From contig CAJTPM010000028.1 of NCBI GenBank assembly GCA_910578085.1, positions 1-50,291 on the forward strand: a stretch of 50,291 nt of DNA, in the 5' to 3' direction. The notes below the pieces were generated by a model. It was not told the origin of the DNA and did not search any database. It saw only the letters and a list, made by a program, of their open reading frames with translations. The translations under genes were made by a program, and so were the position numbers. Positions 6,486 through 15,715 of the stretch are shown piece by piece. Every line of letters starts with the position of its first letter. The first letter of the stretch is position 1. Source of the stretch: an uncultured Lachnospiraceae bacterium (lineage in GTDB: Bacteria; Bacillota; Clostridia; Lachnospirales; Lachnospiraceae).

Positions 6486-7805
6486 ATGATAAGAAAAAAG
6501 GGCAGATGCAGAATAACAGTCTTTTTACTGATATTGGCGATGGCGGTGTCGTGTCTTCCGGTAAACGCAACGGAAGAGGAGGAGGTGCTGCCCACGGGGC
6601 CGGACTGGGCGATCGATATGGCCACGGCGCCCGCCGTGATTGCAGACAGCGCCATTTTGATGGACATTGACACTGGTGTCACATTATATGAAAAGAATAT
6701 CCATAAAAGGCAGTATCCGGCTTCCGTCACAAAACTGCTGACCTGTCTTGTGGCGGCGGAGCACAGTGAAATGACTGATATAGTCACTTTTTCTCATGAG
6801 GCAGTCTTCGGTATTGAAAGAGGTTCTTCCAACATCGGGATGGATGAGGGGGAGCAATTGACGATGGAGCAGTGCTATTATGGGGCGCTGCTTGCGTCCG
6901 CAAATGAAGTTTCCTCGGGGATGGCGGAGCATGTGGGCGGCAGCATAGAGGGTTTTGCCGCGATGATGAATGAAAAAGTAAAAGAGCTCGGCGGAACGGA
7001 CTCCAATTTTGTGAATGCCAACGGACTTCACGATGATAATCACTATACCAGCGCCTATGATATGGCGCTGATCGGCCAGGCGTTTGCGCGCAATGAAACA
7101 CTGTTAGAGATATCTGGCACTGTAGTTTATCATATCGATGCTACGCCGACGCAGCCAGACACTTTTGATTTGCGTAACCACCACCGTATGCTGCCGGGCT
7201 GTCAGTACAGTGACGCCAGGCCTTATGAATACATGCTGGGCGGTAAAAACGGTTATACCTCTGTGGCCCAGCTGACACTGGTCACTTTTGCTAAAAAGGA
7301 TGGGCACAGGCTGGTCTGCGTAGTGCTGAAAGACTATAAGAAACCAAACCACTATGTCGATACGGAAGCGCTCTTTGACTATGGTTTTGGCTGCTATGAT
7401 GATCCTACTGTGATGGCGCAGATCGACGTGAAAGTGAAAGAACTTCAGGCCGCGAGATCAGAAGAGAATGAAGCTTTGGAGGAAGCGGAAGAAGAACCAT
7501 CCGGGGAGGATGCATCAAAACGGCTTACCCTGGAGGAGATGGATGAACGGGTGGAAAACGCCGGAAAACAGGAGATGGCGGAAAGTACCCAAACGGAAGC
7601 GGATAAAACGGCTGATATCGCCGGAGATGTGAAGAAAAAGGCAGGCTTTCCTATATTGACTGTAGCGGTCTTTCTGGTAGTGCTGGCAGCGGCGGCGGTC
7701 TGCGGCTATATCTTTTACCGAAATTACAGAAAAGAGCAGGAGAGAAGACAACGCAGAGCTGAAATTATGGCAAGACATCGGGCCAGGCGGGAAGTGGAAT
7801 ACTAA
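6486..7805 (+). CDS. D-alanyl-D-alanine carboxypeptidase (DacF/PBP5 family)
   Basis: This 439-residue secreted penicillin-binding protein trims the terminal D-Ala of peptidoglycan stem peptides. An N-terminal signal sequence (about 1-29) is followed by the transpeptidase fold with SVTK (nucleophile Ser80, Lys83) and SAN (138-140). The third motif is KNG (254-256, GGKNGYT) instead of the usual KTG. A Glu-rich linker, one C-terminal membrane segment (about 389-411) and a strongly basic cytoplasmic tail follow, so anchoring is by a true transmembrane helix rather than the amphipathic helix of classical PBP5. The gene follows the DUF5721-like gene after 88 bases and precedes the C_GCAxxG_C_C gene after 100 bases. 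Confidence 0.88.
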   Translation: MIRKKGRCRITVFLLILAMAVSCLPVNATEEEEVLPTGPDWAIDMATAPAVIADSAILMDIDTGVTLYEKNIHKRQYPASVTKLLTCLVAAEHSEMTDIVTFSHEAVFGIERGSSNIGMDEGEQLTMEQCYYGALLASANEVSSGMAEHVGGSIEGFAAMMNEKVKELGGTDSNFVNANGLHDDNHYTSAYDMALIGQAFARNETLLEISGTVVYHIDATPTQPDTFDLRNHHRMLPGCQYSDARPYEYMLGGKNGYTSVAQLTLVTFAKKDGHRLVCVVLKDYKKPNHYVDTEALFDYGFGCYDDPTVMAQIDVKVKELQAARSEENEALEEAEEEPSGEDASKRLTLEEMDERVENAGKQEMAESTQTEADKTADIAGDVKKKAGFPILTVAVFLVVLAAAAVCGYIFYRNYRKEQERRQRRAEIMARHRARREVEY

Positions 7806-7905
7806 TCTGGTCAATATGGAGTGACAGTCGCCAGTACGCGGGGACAGGGTGGAAAACCAGGCATCGGGCCGGACAGTGACTGATCCGGAAAACAGGAGGC
7901 TTTGT

Positions 7906-8412
7906 ATGGAAGATCAGGAAAGAGAAAACGGTAAGGTAAAATTGGAACACTCCAGAAGAGAGCAGGCTGTAGAGGCGTTTCTGGGAGGCTGTAACTGTGC
8001 CCAGGCGGTGTTTTCCACCTATGCGGATCTGTTTGGGATAGACAGGCAGACGGCGATGAATCTGACCAACTCCATGGGCGGCGGCATCAGCAGGCTGCGG
8101 GAGGTGTGCGGCACGGTATCCGCTGTCGCTCTGCTCACCGGGCTTGCGGAAGGAAATGTGGATCCCGGTGATCTGCAGGCGAGGGAAAGAGTGTATCAGA
8201 GGACCAGAGATCTGTTAGCGAAGTTTGAGGCGGAAAACGGTTCTCTGATCTGCCGAGAGCTGTTGGGCATCCTGGGGCGCGATCAGTCGGCCAGACCTTC
8301 GGAGAGAACGCCGGAATATTACAGAAAGCGCCCCTGTGCGAAGTTTGTGGCCTGCGCCGCGGCAATAATTGAGGAAAATCTGACTGAAGAAGGCGCGTGT
8401 GCAATCAGGTAG
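7906..8412 (+). CDS. C_GCAxxG_C_C family redox-type protein
   Basis: This 168-residue protein contains the family pattern: a first CNCAQAVF motif (about residues 32-36), a glycine-rich MGGGISRLREVCG with a conserved Cys, and distant cysteines in LICREL and PCAKFVACAA. The family is annotated as probably redox-active or metal-binding, but its function is unknown. The ATG at 7906 was chosen because AGGAGG lies just upstream; a GTG at 7849 would add 19 residues without a ribosome site. The residues that follow the family's first Cys-Gly-Cys-Ala positions are partly altered (GGCNCAQ). Confidence 0.75.
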   Translation: MEDQERENGKVKLEHSRREQAVEAFLGGCNCAQAVFSTYADLFGIDRQTAMNLTNSMGGGISRLREVCGTVSAVALLTGLAEGNVDPGDLQARERVYQRTRDLLAKFEAENGSLICRELLGILGRDQSARPSERTPEYYRKRPCAKFVACAAAIIEENLTEEGACAIR

Positions 8413-8471
8413 AGAAGATTCCTCTTCCGCTGCTGCCGCGAGGGTGAAATGCCCAGCAGCTTGCTGCGCAT

Positions 8472-8517
8472 AAAAAGGGCATGCACCCGGAATCGGATCC
8501 ATGCCCTGTATACTTTT
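8472..8517 (-). terminator. Terminator of the FIST-MCP operon (probably bidirectional)
   Basis: Arms AGGGCATG (8476-8483) and CATGCCCT (8500-8507) form a hairpin. On the minus strand the stem is followed directly by a T run (AAAAA on plus), just past the stop of the MCP gene. On plus a T run lies nine bases beyond the stem. Confidence 0.75.
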
Positions 8518-8523
8518 TGGAAA

Positions 8524-9477
8524 TCATGCCTGCCTGCGGCCCGTGTAATCATCGATGACTAATGGGATCTGGGACATCATGTTGTCGATGTCCTCAAACA
8601 TGGCGCTCTTTGTGGTGCCCAGATGTTCCGCATTATCAATATGGTTCATCACTTCCTGATATTTATCTTTGATTTGTTCAAAGAAAGCGCACAGCGCATC
8701 AAGCGATGCCTTGGAATCTCCGATCACTCCGGAGATATCGTCGTGCACGGTTACGGCGCCGTCCGCGGAGCGAATGATCTCATCGAAGGTTTTGGAGGTA
8801 GCCTCCACCTTGTCAAGGCTGTTTCCCAGAGCCTTCTGGGAAGTTGTGATGCTGTTGTAAAGATGCTGCGCTCCGTTGCTTGCATCTGAGATACCGGCAT
8901 TGACGTCGCTGGTCAGTCCCTTGATCTCATCCACCAGTTTTTTCACCTGGGTTGCCACCACGGCAAATCCCCGTCCCTGCTCGCCGGCGCGGGCGGCCTC
9001 TATGGAGGCGTTCAGCGCGAGAATGTTGGTCTGTTCGGCGATGGAGACGATCTTGGAAGTGGACTGCCTGATTTTTTCTATGGCATTCTGCAGATCCTCA
9101 AAAGTATGTTCCATTTCATCGAAGTAGGTTTTTACCTGCATGGAGCTGTCTCTGAGCTCATCCACACCGCTCTGTGCGGCATCGACGGACTGGGCGATGG
9201 TATCCTTCACGGCGCTGAACTGGCCGGATACTTCCTCTATGCTGGAGAAACTGCTTCCGAATTCCTGTAGCTTTTCCTGGAAGTTCTCATTCTCGGAGAG
9301 GACATCTTCGAAGGAATGTCCTATTTCGCTTATCTCTGAGAGGGAGCTTACCTCCTTCTGTACCAGCTCATTGCGATAATCTTTCAGACAGTTTATGATA
9401 TGTAATACCGGATAGAGAGTTTTTTCCTCCGAAGCGACAGGCACTTTATCCGGACTGGATTTTTTCCAAAATGGCAT
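8524..9477 (-). CDS. Soluble methyl-accepting chemotaxis-type signalling protein
   Basis: This 317-residue protein is mostly coiled coil and has no membrane segment or signal peptide. It carries the conserved MCP hairpin tip (AARAGEQGRGFAVVA, then VKKLVDEI), which normally contacts CheA/CheW. The ATG at 9477 follows GGAGG with good spacing; an in-frame upstream ATG would add 33 residues overlapping the leader. It is the second gene of a two-gene operon with a FIST-domain sensor, which could supply its input. No cheA or cheW gene is in the window, so the output partner is unknown. Confidence 0.85.
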   Translation of the reverse strand: MPFWKKSSPDKVPVASEEKTLYPVLHIINCLKDYRNELVQKEVSSLSEISEIGHSFEDVLSENENFQEKLQEFGSSFSSIEEVSGQFSAVKDTIAQSVDAAQSGVDELRDSSMQVKTYFDEMEHTFEDLQNAIEKIRQSTSKIVSIAEQTNILALNASIEAARAGEQGRGFAVVATQVKKLVDEIKGLTSDVNAGISDASNGAQHLYNSITTSQKALGNSLDKVEATSKTFDEIIRSADGAVTVHDDISGVIGDSKASLDALCAFFEQIKDKYQEVMNHIDNAEHLGTTKSAMFEDIDNMMSQIPLVIDDYTGRRQA

Positions 9478-9559
9478 TGTATGATCCTCCGTTATTTTGT
9501 TTCGGTTTGTTTTATTTCCGCGGGCAACGAGCCGGGCAGCCATGCCTGCACGGATTATT

Positions 9560-10615
9560 TCACTCAAATACGACACAGGTCATGGACTGGTTGACGAAAC
9601 AGTTATTATAATGTTCCCCATATCCTACAAAACCTGCATGTCGCCCCAACTTGCCCATTTCTCCCAGATATTCCTGCATGTACTTATTCTGTGTAAACAG
9701 AAGATAGCGGAACAGGCAGTTGACGGAAAATACCGCGGAGATCTTCGGGAAATCATGCTGTATCTGAGCTATTGTATTTTTCACGATCTCTTTATAGTCT
9801 CCCAGTTCCAGCATAACCAGAATATCGGAGTCGTTTACCTGTCTGAAACAGGCAAGGGAATTGCCGCTTACTTCCTTGATGGAGATAATGCAGGTGTCGT
9901 CCCCGTTGAGCTTGCCGAAGGGATTTTTGAAAGTCTGCGTCGTGATCTCTTTCTCCGTCACATGGAGAATATCCTGATAGACCTGTTTGGCGGAGCGGTT
10001 GTTCAGAGCGCCCACGACATAGTTATCTCTGTTGGTCCGGGAGGCGATAAAGCGTTCATTCCCCATCTGGTGGTAGATGTTTTCCTTGTAGGCCTTTACC
10101 CTGCCGTGCTGGTTTTTCACCAGAGCGTACACCACGGCATCCTGATAGACATTTCCGTTTGCGGATACTTTTCCGGCATCGCCGGTTCCCCCTATCAGCT
10201 GAATATTCCTGCGTTTTAAAACACTGTATATAGTAGTCAGAACGCAGGCGTCGTTGCCGGTGCAAAGGTCGATGCATATGGAATTGTTTTTGGCGGAATC
10301 CACCTTTTTTACGTCCTCTTCAAGACGTCTGATATATTTGACAGGCATGGAAGATACCTGCTCCAGTACATTGGCGGCGGCAATGACACCGTCTGAAAAA
10401 GCGATGACGCCGACACCCTTTTCCACGATTCTGGTGTCGTAACTCATGCCGATGCAGCCGATACTGGGCACACCGGGGAAAAGGGATTCCAGTTCCTGTA
10501 CATGTGATTCAAACTGACCGGCATTTGAAAACAGCATGAGGAACTGTGGCCTGTTAATGCCGCGCACTGCGGTTTTCAGATCTCCGTGCAAGTCCATTCC
10601 AAAACTTTGTTTCAT
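9560..10615 (-). CDS. FIST domain sensor protein
   Basis: This 351-residue cytoplasmic protein has the FIST_N plus FIST_C arrangement. The N-terminal half has GCIGMSYDTRIVEKGVGVIAF and a central IQLIGGTGDAG segment; the C-terminal half ends in FSVNCLFRYLLF and AGFVGYGEH. FIST proteins are thought to bind small ligands such as amino acids and often accompany chemoreceptors or diguanylate cyclases. The start at 10615 is chosen for AGAAAGGA upstream; a longer frame to 10651 lacks a ribosome site. The soluble MCP gene lies 82 bases downstream on the same strand, and together they look like a two-part cytoplasmic sensor. Confidence 0.82.
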   Translation of the reverse strand: MKQSFGMDLHGDLKTAVRGINRPQFLMLFSNAGQFESHVQELESLFPGVPSIGCIGMSYDTRIVEKGVGVIAFSDGVIAAANVLEQVSSMPVKYIRRLEEDVKKVDSAKNNSICIDLCTGNDACVLTTIYSVLKRRNIQLIGGTGDAGKVSANGNVYQDAVVYALVKNQHGRVKAYKENIYHQMGNERFIASRTNRDNYVVGALNNRSAKQVYQDILHVTEKEITTQTFKNPFGKLNGDDTCIISIKEVSGNSLACFRQVNDSDILVMLELGDYKEIVKNTIAQIQHDFPKISAVFSVNCLFRYLLFTQNKYMQEYLGEMGKLGRHAGFVGYGEHYNNCFVNQSMTCVVFE

Positions 10616-10659
10616 TCTGAGATTCCTTTCTGTATTTATTCTGATGTACATAAAGATTC

Positions 10660-10685
10660 CATATAATATGCAGATATATTATATG
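10660..10685. promoter_or_regulatory. AT-rich palindrome over the FIST promoter -10
   Basis: CATATAATAT (10660-10669) and ATATTATATG (10676-10685) are perfect inverted repeats that cover the minus-strand -10 at 10678-10683. The site may be an operator, or simply a doubled -10 region able to drive both strands. Confidence 0.45.
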
Positions 10686-10707
10686 ATAATTAAGTGGAGA
10701 ACGTCAA
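10678..10707 (-). promoter_or_regulatory. Promoter of the FIST-MCP operon
   Basis: On the minus strand, TTGACG (10707-10702) and TATAAT (10683-10678) are separated by 18 bases, about 60 bases before the FIST start codon. Confidence 0.65.
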
Positions 10708-10717
10708 CGAAAAAATA

Positions 10718-11656
10718 TCACAAATGTACTTGTTCCGGCCTTAACTGGCTGCGGTACTCGCTGGGCGAATAGTTGGTCACTTTTTTGAAGCAGCGGCAGA
10801 ACGTGGTCAGGTTGTTGAAACCGGTCCGGAAGGCTATATCGGTGATGTTGGATTCGGTAGAGAGGAGGTACTGCGCCTCCTGGATCCTTTTGCGGGACAG
10901 ATAGTCGTAAAAGGTGGTGTGGGTATGCTGTTTGAACAGCCGGGAAAAATGATATTTGGAAAAGCCGGTGTAATCGGCGGCCTTTTCAAGCGTAAGATCT
11001 TCCATATAGTTGGAATCAATATAGCGTAACAGGGCCGCGATCCGCTCGTAATGCTCTCTCGGCTTTTCTGCGGAGGAGTTCAGGGAACTGCTGTCGCTCA
11101 GTTTGAAGTAATCGCGCCCGATTAAGGAAAAAACATTGAGCAGAATGGAGTAGATGGAGAGTTCCCCCATGATCACATTGGAAAAATAGATCTCGGTGGC
11201 GGAGATCAGAGAGCTGTAAACCTGCTGATAGATATCAGGTTTGGAAGCTGCGGTGCAGAAATAGGCATCCATAAAGACAGGAGCCATGATTTTAAAGTCT
11301 CTGGAAAAATTCAGCACTTCAATATTAAAAAGACAGATAAAGCGGGCACCGCCGTCATTGCTCTTTAATTCATGCAGCATGTGGGGAGGAATAATCAGGA
11401 CATCCCCCACATTCATATGGTAGGTTTTGCTGTTAGCGATGACAGTGTAGGTTTCCGCCATGCAGATGATGACTTCCGCCGCATCGTGGTGATGCATGTC
11501 GTAGCCGTCATACTGGACGTTATACCAGATGCGCATATGGGTATCCGGCACATAGAGAACTCTCTCCTGAGCGTTTTTGTCCAGGGTGCGGAGGGGTTCA
11601 AAATCAATGGTGGGCTGTCTGTAGCGTTCGGGAACGATAGGAGCCGGTCTGTTCAT
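10718..11656 (-). CDS. AraC-family regulator with cupin sensor domain
   Basis: The 312-residue protein has an N-terminal AraC-type cupin domain (HHHDAAEVIICM, then GDVLIIPPHMLHEL) that binds a sugar effector, and a C-terminal double helix-turn-helix (about 210-310). Typical features of the latter are FSKYHFSRLFKQHT and SNITDIAFRTGFNNLTTFCRCFKK. The start MNRPAP at 11656 is preceded by AGGAGGT; an extension to 11710 is less likely. It is divergent from the GH3 glycosidase gene and the sugar importer, which it probably activates. The 213 bases between the two start codons should hold its binding sites, but I could not define them. Confidence 0.85.
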   Translation of the reverse strand: MNRPAPIVPERYRQPTIDFEPLRTLDKNAQERVLYVPDTHMRIWYNVQYDGYDMHHHDAAEVIICMAETYTVIANSKTYHMNVGDVLIIPPHMLHELKSNDGGARFICLFNIEVLNFSRDFKIMAPVFMDAYFCTAASKPDIYQQVYSSLISATEIYFSNVIMGELSIYSILLNVFSLIGRDYFKLSDSSSLNSSAEKPREHYERIAALLRYIDSNYMEDLTLEKAADYTGFSKYHFSRLFKQHTHTTFYDYLSRKRIQEAQYLLSTESNITDIAFRTGFNNLTTFCRCFKKVTNYSPSEYRSQLRPEQVHL

Positions 11657-11869
11657 GGCGGGACCTCCTGTTTTTCTGAAATTGGCAGATACTGCTTTAA
11701 TTTCCTTCATTTATGATAAAATGGAAAATACAAAAAGAAAAGTATTTTTGGAAGAAAGAGCAACTTTTGTATATTAAAAGGCAATATGTGTCATGGCGCA
11801 AAAGCGGGATTTGCGGTACGATAGAAAAAGCTATAGTCAGGCAACACCACAAAAAGAAGGGGAGATGGT
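11657..11869. promoter_or_regulatory. Divergent regulatory region araC-type/GH3
   Basis: This AT-rich gap lies between divergent genes and should carry promoters in both directions and sites for the AraC regulator. Only weak promoter-like boxes are visible (TATATT near 11770 on plus), so no site is called with confidence. Confidence 0.4.
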
Positions 11870-13981
11870 ATGAACAGGGAAGAGGCAAAGAGGAGGGCGC
11901 AGGCGCTGGTAGACCAGATGACAGTGGAAGAGATGGCTTCCCAGCTGCGTTTTGACGCGCCGGCTGTGGAGAGACTGGGAATTTGCGCTTACAACTGGTG
12001 GAACGAGGGGCTGCACGGTGTGGCGAGAGCCGGAACGGCAACTGTGTTTCCGCAGGCCATCGCACTGGGGGCGACATTTGATGAGGAGCTGCTTTACGAA
12101 GTGGCGCAGTGCATTGCCACGGAGGCCAGGGCCAAGTACAACGAATCGGTAAAACAGGAGGACAGAGATATCTACAAGGGGCTGACTTTATGGTCTCCCA
12201 ATGTAAATATTTTCAGAGATCCCCGTTGGGGCAGAGGGCATGAGACATACGGGGAGGATCCGTATCTGACCGGACGTCTGGGGGTGGCGTTTGTCAAAGG
12301 CTTGCAGGGGGACGGAGCATATTTAAAGACGGCTGCCTGTGCGAAACATTTTGCGGTGCATTCGGGGCCGGAGGATATGCGCCACTACTTTAATGCGGAG
12401 GCGGATAAAAAGGAGATGTGGGAGACTTATCTGCCGGCCTTTGAGGCCTGCGTAAAGGAAGGCCATGTGGAAGCGGTGATGGGCGCCTACAACAGGACCA
12501 ACGGAGAGCCCTGCTGCGCCAACACCTATCTGATGGAAGAAGTACTCAGAGGGCTGTGGGAGTTTGAGGGGCATTATGTCTCGGACTGCTGGGCGGTGCG
12601 GGATTTCCATGAGAACCACAAAGTGACGGATAAGCCTGTGGAGAGCGTGAAGCTGGCCCTGGAAAAGGGGTGCGATTTGAACTGCGGCTGTACCTATCAG
12701 CATATTATGGAAGCCTATGAGCAGGGAATCCTGCCGAAGGAGCATATCAGGAGATCGGCGGTGCGGCTGTTTACCACAAGATTTCTGTTAGGGATGTTCG
12801 ATGAGACGGAATTTGATGACATTCCCTACGAGGCGGTGGAGTCAAAGCCCCATCTGGAGACCGCGTCGCGGGCGGCAAGGGAGAGCGTTGTGCTCTTGAA
12901 AAACAACGGAATTTTGCCGCTTGACAAAGGAAAGCTGAAAACCATCGGCGTGATCGGCCCCAATGCGGACAGCAGAAGAGCGCTGATTGGAAACTATCAC
13001 GGTACTTCTTCCCGGTATATCACGGTATTAGAAGGAATTCAGGATCATGTGGGAGAAGAGGTAAGGGTGCTTTACGCTCAGGGGTGTCATCTGGATAAAG
13101 ACAGGGAAGAGGATCTGGCGATGCCGGGGGACAGACTCTCAGAGGCGGTGACGGTGGCGAAGCATTCGGATGCGGTGGTTTTGTGTCTGGGGTTGGATGA
13201 GACGCTGGAAGGAGAAGAGGGAGATACCGGAAATGCCTATTATTCCGGCGATAAAAAGGATCTGCAGTTTCCGGCGCCTCAGCGGGAACTGCTGGAAAAG
13301 ATCATAGAGACCGGGGTACCCTTTGTAGTGTGTGTAATGACAGGCAGCGCCATGGACCTGTGCAGGGCGGATGAGACGGCGGCGGCGGTCTTGCAGGTGT
13401 GGTATCCCGGGGCGAGGGGCGGCAGGGATGTTGCGGCGATTTTGTTCGGGGAGGCGTCCCCCTCCGGGAAACTGCCAGTGACCATATACAGAGATATGGC
13501 GGAACTGCCTGATTTTACGGACTATTCCATGAAAGGCAGGACTTATCGGTTCCTGGAAAAGGAGCCGCTCTATCCCTTTGGCTACGGACTGACCTACGGA
13601 GAGGCCGGGGTGCAGGATGCAGTGATCTTACAGGCGCCGGATTGCCGGGGGCTTACGGAGACAGAGGGTGTGATCGAAGTGACCGCGTACAACCGGGGAG
13701 ATCGGACCGCGGAAGAAGTATTACAGGTCTATGTGCATGTGAAAGGGACGGGCAACGAAGTGCCTCATCCTCATCTGGCGGCTTTTGCGCGGGTGCGTCT
13801 GGAGGCCGGTGAGGAGAGGAAGGTCCGTATAAAAGTACCTGCAGAGGCTTTCCGGACGGTGGATATTTCGGGAGAAAGGAAATATGAGGGAACCGGGGCT
13901 TTGCTTTACGCAGGCTTTGGGCAGCCGGATAAAAGAACGGAGGCACTGCGGGGCAGCGGCGGTATCTGTCTGGAATTATAG
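11870..13981 (+). CDS. GH3 beta-xylosidase/beta-glucosidase
   Basis: The 703-residue enzyme is probably cytoplasmic (no signal peptide) and releases terminal sugars from imported oligosaccharides. The N-terminal barrel has NWWNEGLHGVA, DPRWGRGHETYGEDP, KHFAVHSG and the nucleophile Asp239 in VSDCWAV. A second alpha/beta domain (KNNGILPLD, IGPNAD, GEEGDTG) and a C-terminal fibronectin-III-like domain (VLQVYV, the family's closing strands) follow. The NWWNEGLHG signature favours bacterial beta-xylosidases, but beta-glucosidase or arabinofuranosidase activity cannot be excluded. The ribosome site AAGGGGAG precedes the ATG. A terminator follows, and the importer genes start 306 bases downstream. 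Confidence 0.88.
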   Translation: MNREEAKRRAQALVDQMTVEEMASQLRFDAPAVERLGICAYNWWNEGLHGVARAGTATVFPQAIALGATFDEELLYEVAQCIATEARAKYNESVKQEDRDIYKGLTLWSPNVNIFRDPRWGRGHETYGEDPYLTGRLGVAFVKGLQGDGAYLKTAACAKHFAVHSGPEDMRHYFNAEADKKEMWETYLPAFEACVKEGHVEAVMGAYNRTNGEPCCANTYLMEEVLRGLWEFEGHYVSDCWAVRDFHENHKVTDKPVESVKLALEKGCDLNCGCTYQHIMEAYEQGILPKEHIRRSAVRLFTTRFLLGMFDETEFDDIPYEAVESKPHLETASRAARESVVLLKNNGILPLDKGKLKTIGVIGPNADSRRALIGNYHGTSSRYITVLEGIQDHVGEEVRVLYAQGCHLDKDREEDLAMPGDRLSEAVTVAKHSDAVVLCLGLDETLEGEEGDTGNAYYSGDKKDLQFPAPQRELLEKIIETGVPFVVCVMTGSAMDLCRADETAAAVLQVWYPGARGGRDVAAILFGEASPSGKLPVTIYRDMAELPDFTDYSMKGRTYRFLEKEPLYPFGYGLTYGEAGVQDAVILQAPDCRGLTETEGVIEVTAYNRGDRTAEEVLQVYVHVKGTGNEVPHPHLAAFARVRLEAGEERKVRIKVPAEAFRTVDISGERKYEGTGALLYAGFGQPDKRTEALRGSGGICLEL

Positions 13982-14028
13982 AGAAAATCTGTGTATCGTC
14001 GAAGGATTCTGTGGAACAGATTATGGAA

Positions 14029-14065
14029 GGATAGCATAATAAAACAATGCTATCCTTTTCTTTTT
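14029..14065 (+). terminator. Terminator after the GH3 gene
   Basis: GGATAGCAT (14029-14037) pairs perfectly with ATGCTATCC (14047-14055) and is followed by TTTTCTTTTT. Confidence 0.88.
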
Positions 14066-14287
14066 GCACAACTTTTTTGAGTTTTTTTGCTTTTTCAGAT
14101 ATTGATATGTTAAAAATGTACGAAAAAGAGATGTTTTATTCACGAAAATTGTGAAGATAGCAATAAATGACAATATATGAGCAAGATTTGTAAAGTGGAG
14201 GAGGGCAGAAGAAGTGTATAATAAAAAATATCAGAGACTTCCGGAACAACGGAAGAATACATAATATTTAAAGAGGGAGGATTTTTC
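14066..14287 (+). promoter_or_regulatory. Leader of the CUT1 importer operon
   Basis: This AT-rich gap has a -10-like TATAAT at 14217-14222 without a good -35, and a small inverted repeat CTTCCG/CGGAAG at about 14238-14255. A strong ribosome site, GGGAGG, lies just before the ATG at 14288. An activator-dependent promoter would fit the poor -35. Confidence 0.4.
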
Positions 14288-15715
14288 ATGAAGAAAAAAT
14301 TATTGAGCGTACTGCTCACAGCAGCTATGGCTGCAACACTTCTGGCGGGCTGCGGCGGTTCCGGGGATGCGCCGGCGGCAGATGGCGGCACGGAAGCACC
14401 GGCTGCGGAGAACACGGACAACGCTGAAAGCAGTTCCGATGAGGGGGAGGCTGCAGCTCCTGCCGGCGAGGTGATCAATGTATGGGCATTTACCGATGAG
14501 GTTCCCAATATGATCCAGAAATACAAAGATTTACATCCTGATTTCCCTTACGAGATCAATGCAACGATCATTGCAACCACAGACGGCGCATATCAGCCCG
14601 CACTGGATCAGGCGCTGGCAGCAGGCGGCGCGGAGGCTCCGGATATCTACTGCGCAGAGGCAGCTTTCGTACTGAAATATGCACAGGGCGATGCTTCCGG
14701 TTATGCGGCTCCCTACGAAGATCTGGGGATCGACGTGGCGGCTGACATAGAGGCGGCTGACATCGCACAGTATACCATCGATATCGGAACAAATCCGGAC
14801 GGCAAACTCGTTGCACTGGGTTATCAGGCTACCGGCGGCGCATTCATCTACCGCAGATCCATCGCGAAAGATGTATGGGGTACGGACGATCCGGCAGAGA
14901 TCGGCAAGAAGATCGGCCCCGGCTGGGATCAGTTCTACGCAGCGGCTGATGAGTTAAAGGCAAAAGGCTACGGTATCGTATCCGGCGACGGCGACATCTG
15001 GCACGCAGTGGAGAACAGCTCCGACGCAGGCTGGATCGTGGACGGGAAGCTGACCATCGATCCGAAGAGAGAAGAGTTCCTTGATCTCTCCAAAGAGTTG
15101 AAAGATAAAGGCTATCACAACGATACACAGGACTGGCAGGATGCATGGTTTGCTGATATGAAGGGCGAAGGCCAGCAGCAGATCTTCGGTTTCTTCGGAC
15201 CTGCATGGCTGATCAACTACACACTGGCTCCCAACTGCGGCGGCGCAGCAGTGGGCGAAGGTACATACGGCGATTGGGCGATCTGCGAACCTCCCATCGG
15301 CTTCTTCTGGGGGGGTACATGGCTCCTGGCAAATAAGGACACTCAGAAGAAAGAAGCGGTAGCGGAAATCCTGAGATGGATCACCCTTGACTGCAGTGAG
15401 GAAGGCCTTCAGTATATGTGGGCTAACGGCACATTGAACGGTGAAGGCGGCACAAAGGACGCTGTGGCATCCGGCACGGTTATGGAAATGTCCAACGGCG
15501 AACTGGATTTCCTGGGCGGACAGAATATGTTTGAAGTATTTGTACCGGCTAACCAGTTTGCAAACGGCAAGAACCTGACACAGTATGACGAGACGATCAA
15601 CACATACTGGAGAGATCAGGTGCGTGAGTACACGTCAGGCAACAAGTCCCGTGAACAGGCCCTGGCAGACTTTAAGCAGCAGGTGGCGGATAACCTGGAT
15701 GTAGTAGTGGAATAA
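14288..15715 (+). CDS. Sugar ABC transporter substrate-binding lipoprotein (CUT1)
   Basis: The 475-residue extracellular lipoprotein has a signal peptide ending in the lipobox LLAGC (about residues 18-22), then a Gly/Ala/Glu-rich flexible linker. A family-1 solute-binding fold follows, with VINVWAFTDEVPN at the start and the aromatic-rich EPPIGFFWGGTW region. It should capture an oligosaccharide and pass it to the two permeases encoded downstream. The nearby GH3 enzyme and AraC regulator suggest a plant-type oligosaccharide such as xylo- or cello-oligosaccharides. Codon use is strongly biased, consistent with high expression. Confidence 0.9.
   Translation: MKKKLLSVLLTAAMAATLLAGCGGSGDAPAADGGTEAPAAENTDNAESSSDEGEAAAPAGEVINVWAFTDEVPNMIQKYKDLHPDFPYEINATIIATTDGAYQPALDQALAAGGAEAPDIYCAEAAFVLKYAQGDASGYAAPYEDLGIDVAADIEAADIAQYTIDIGTNPDGKLVALGYQATGGAFIYRRSIAKDVWGTDDPAEIGKKIGPGWDQFYAAADELKAKGYGIVSGDGDIWHAVENSSDAGWIVDGKLTIDPKREEFLDLSKELKDKGYHNDTQDWQDAWFADMKGEGQQQIFGFFGPAWLINYTLAPNCGGAAVGEGTYGDWAICEPPIGFFWGGTWLLANKDTQKKEAVAEILRWITLDCSEEGLQYMWANGTLNGEGGTKDAVASGTVMEMSNGELDFLGGQNMFEVFVPANQFANGKNLTQYDETINTYWRDQVREYTSGNKSREQALADFKQQVADNLDVVVE

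Noticed and set aside
5906..6787. 293-residue minus-strand ORF
   Set aside because: It overlaps the DUF5721-like and carboxypeptidase genes on the other strand and shows no protein motif.
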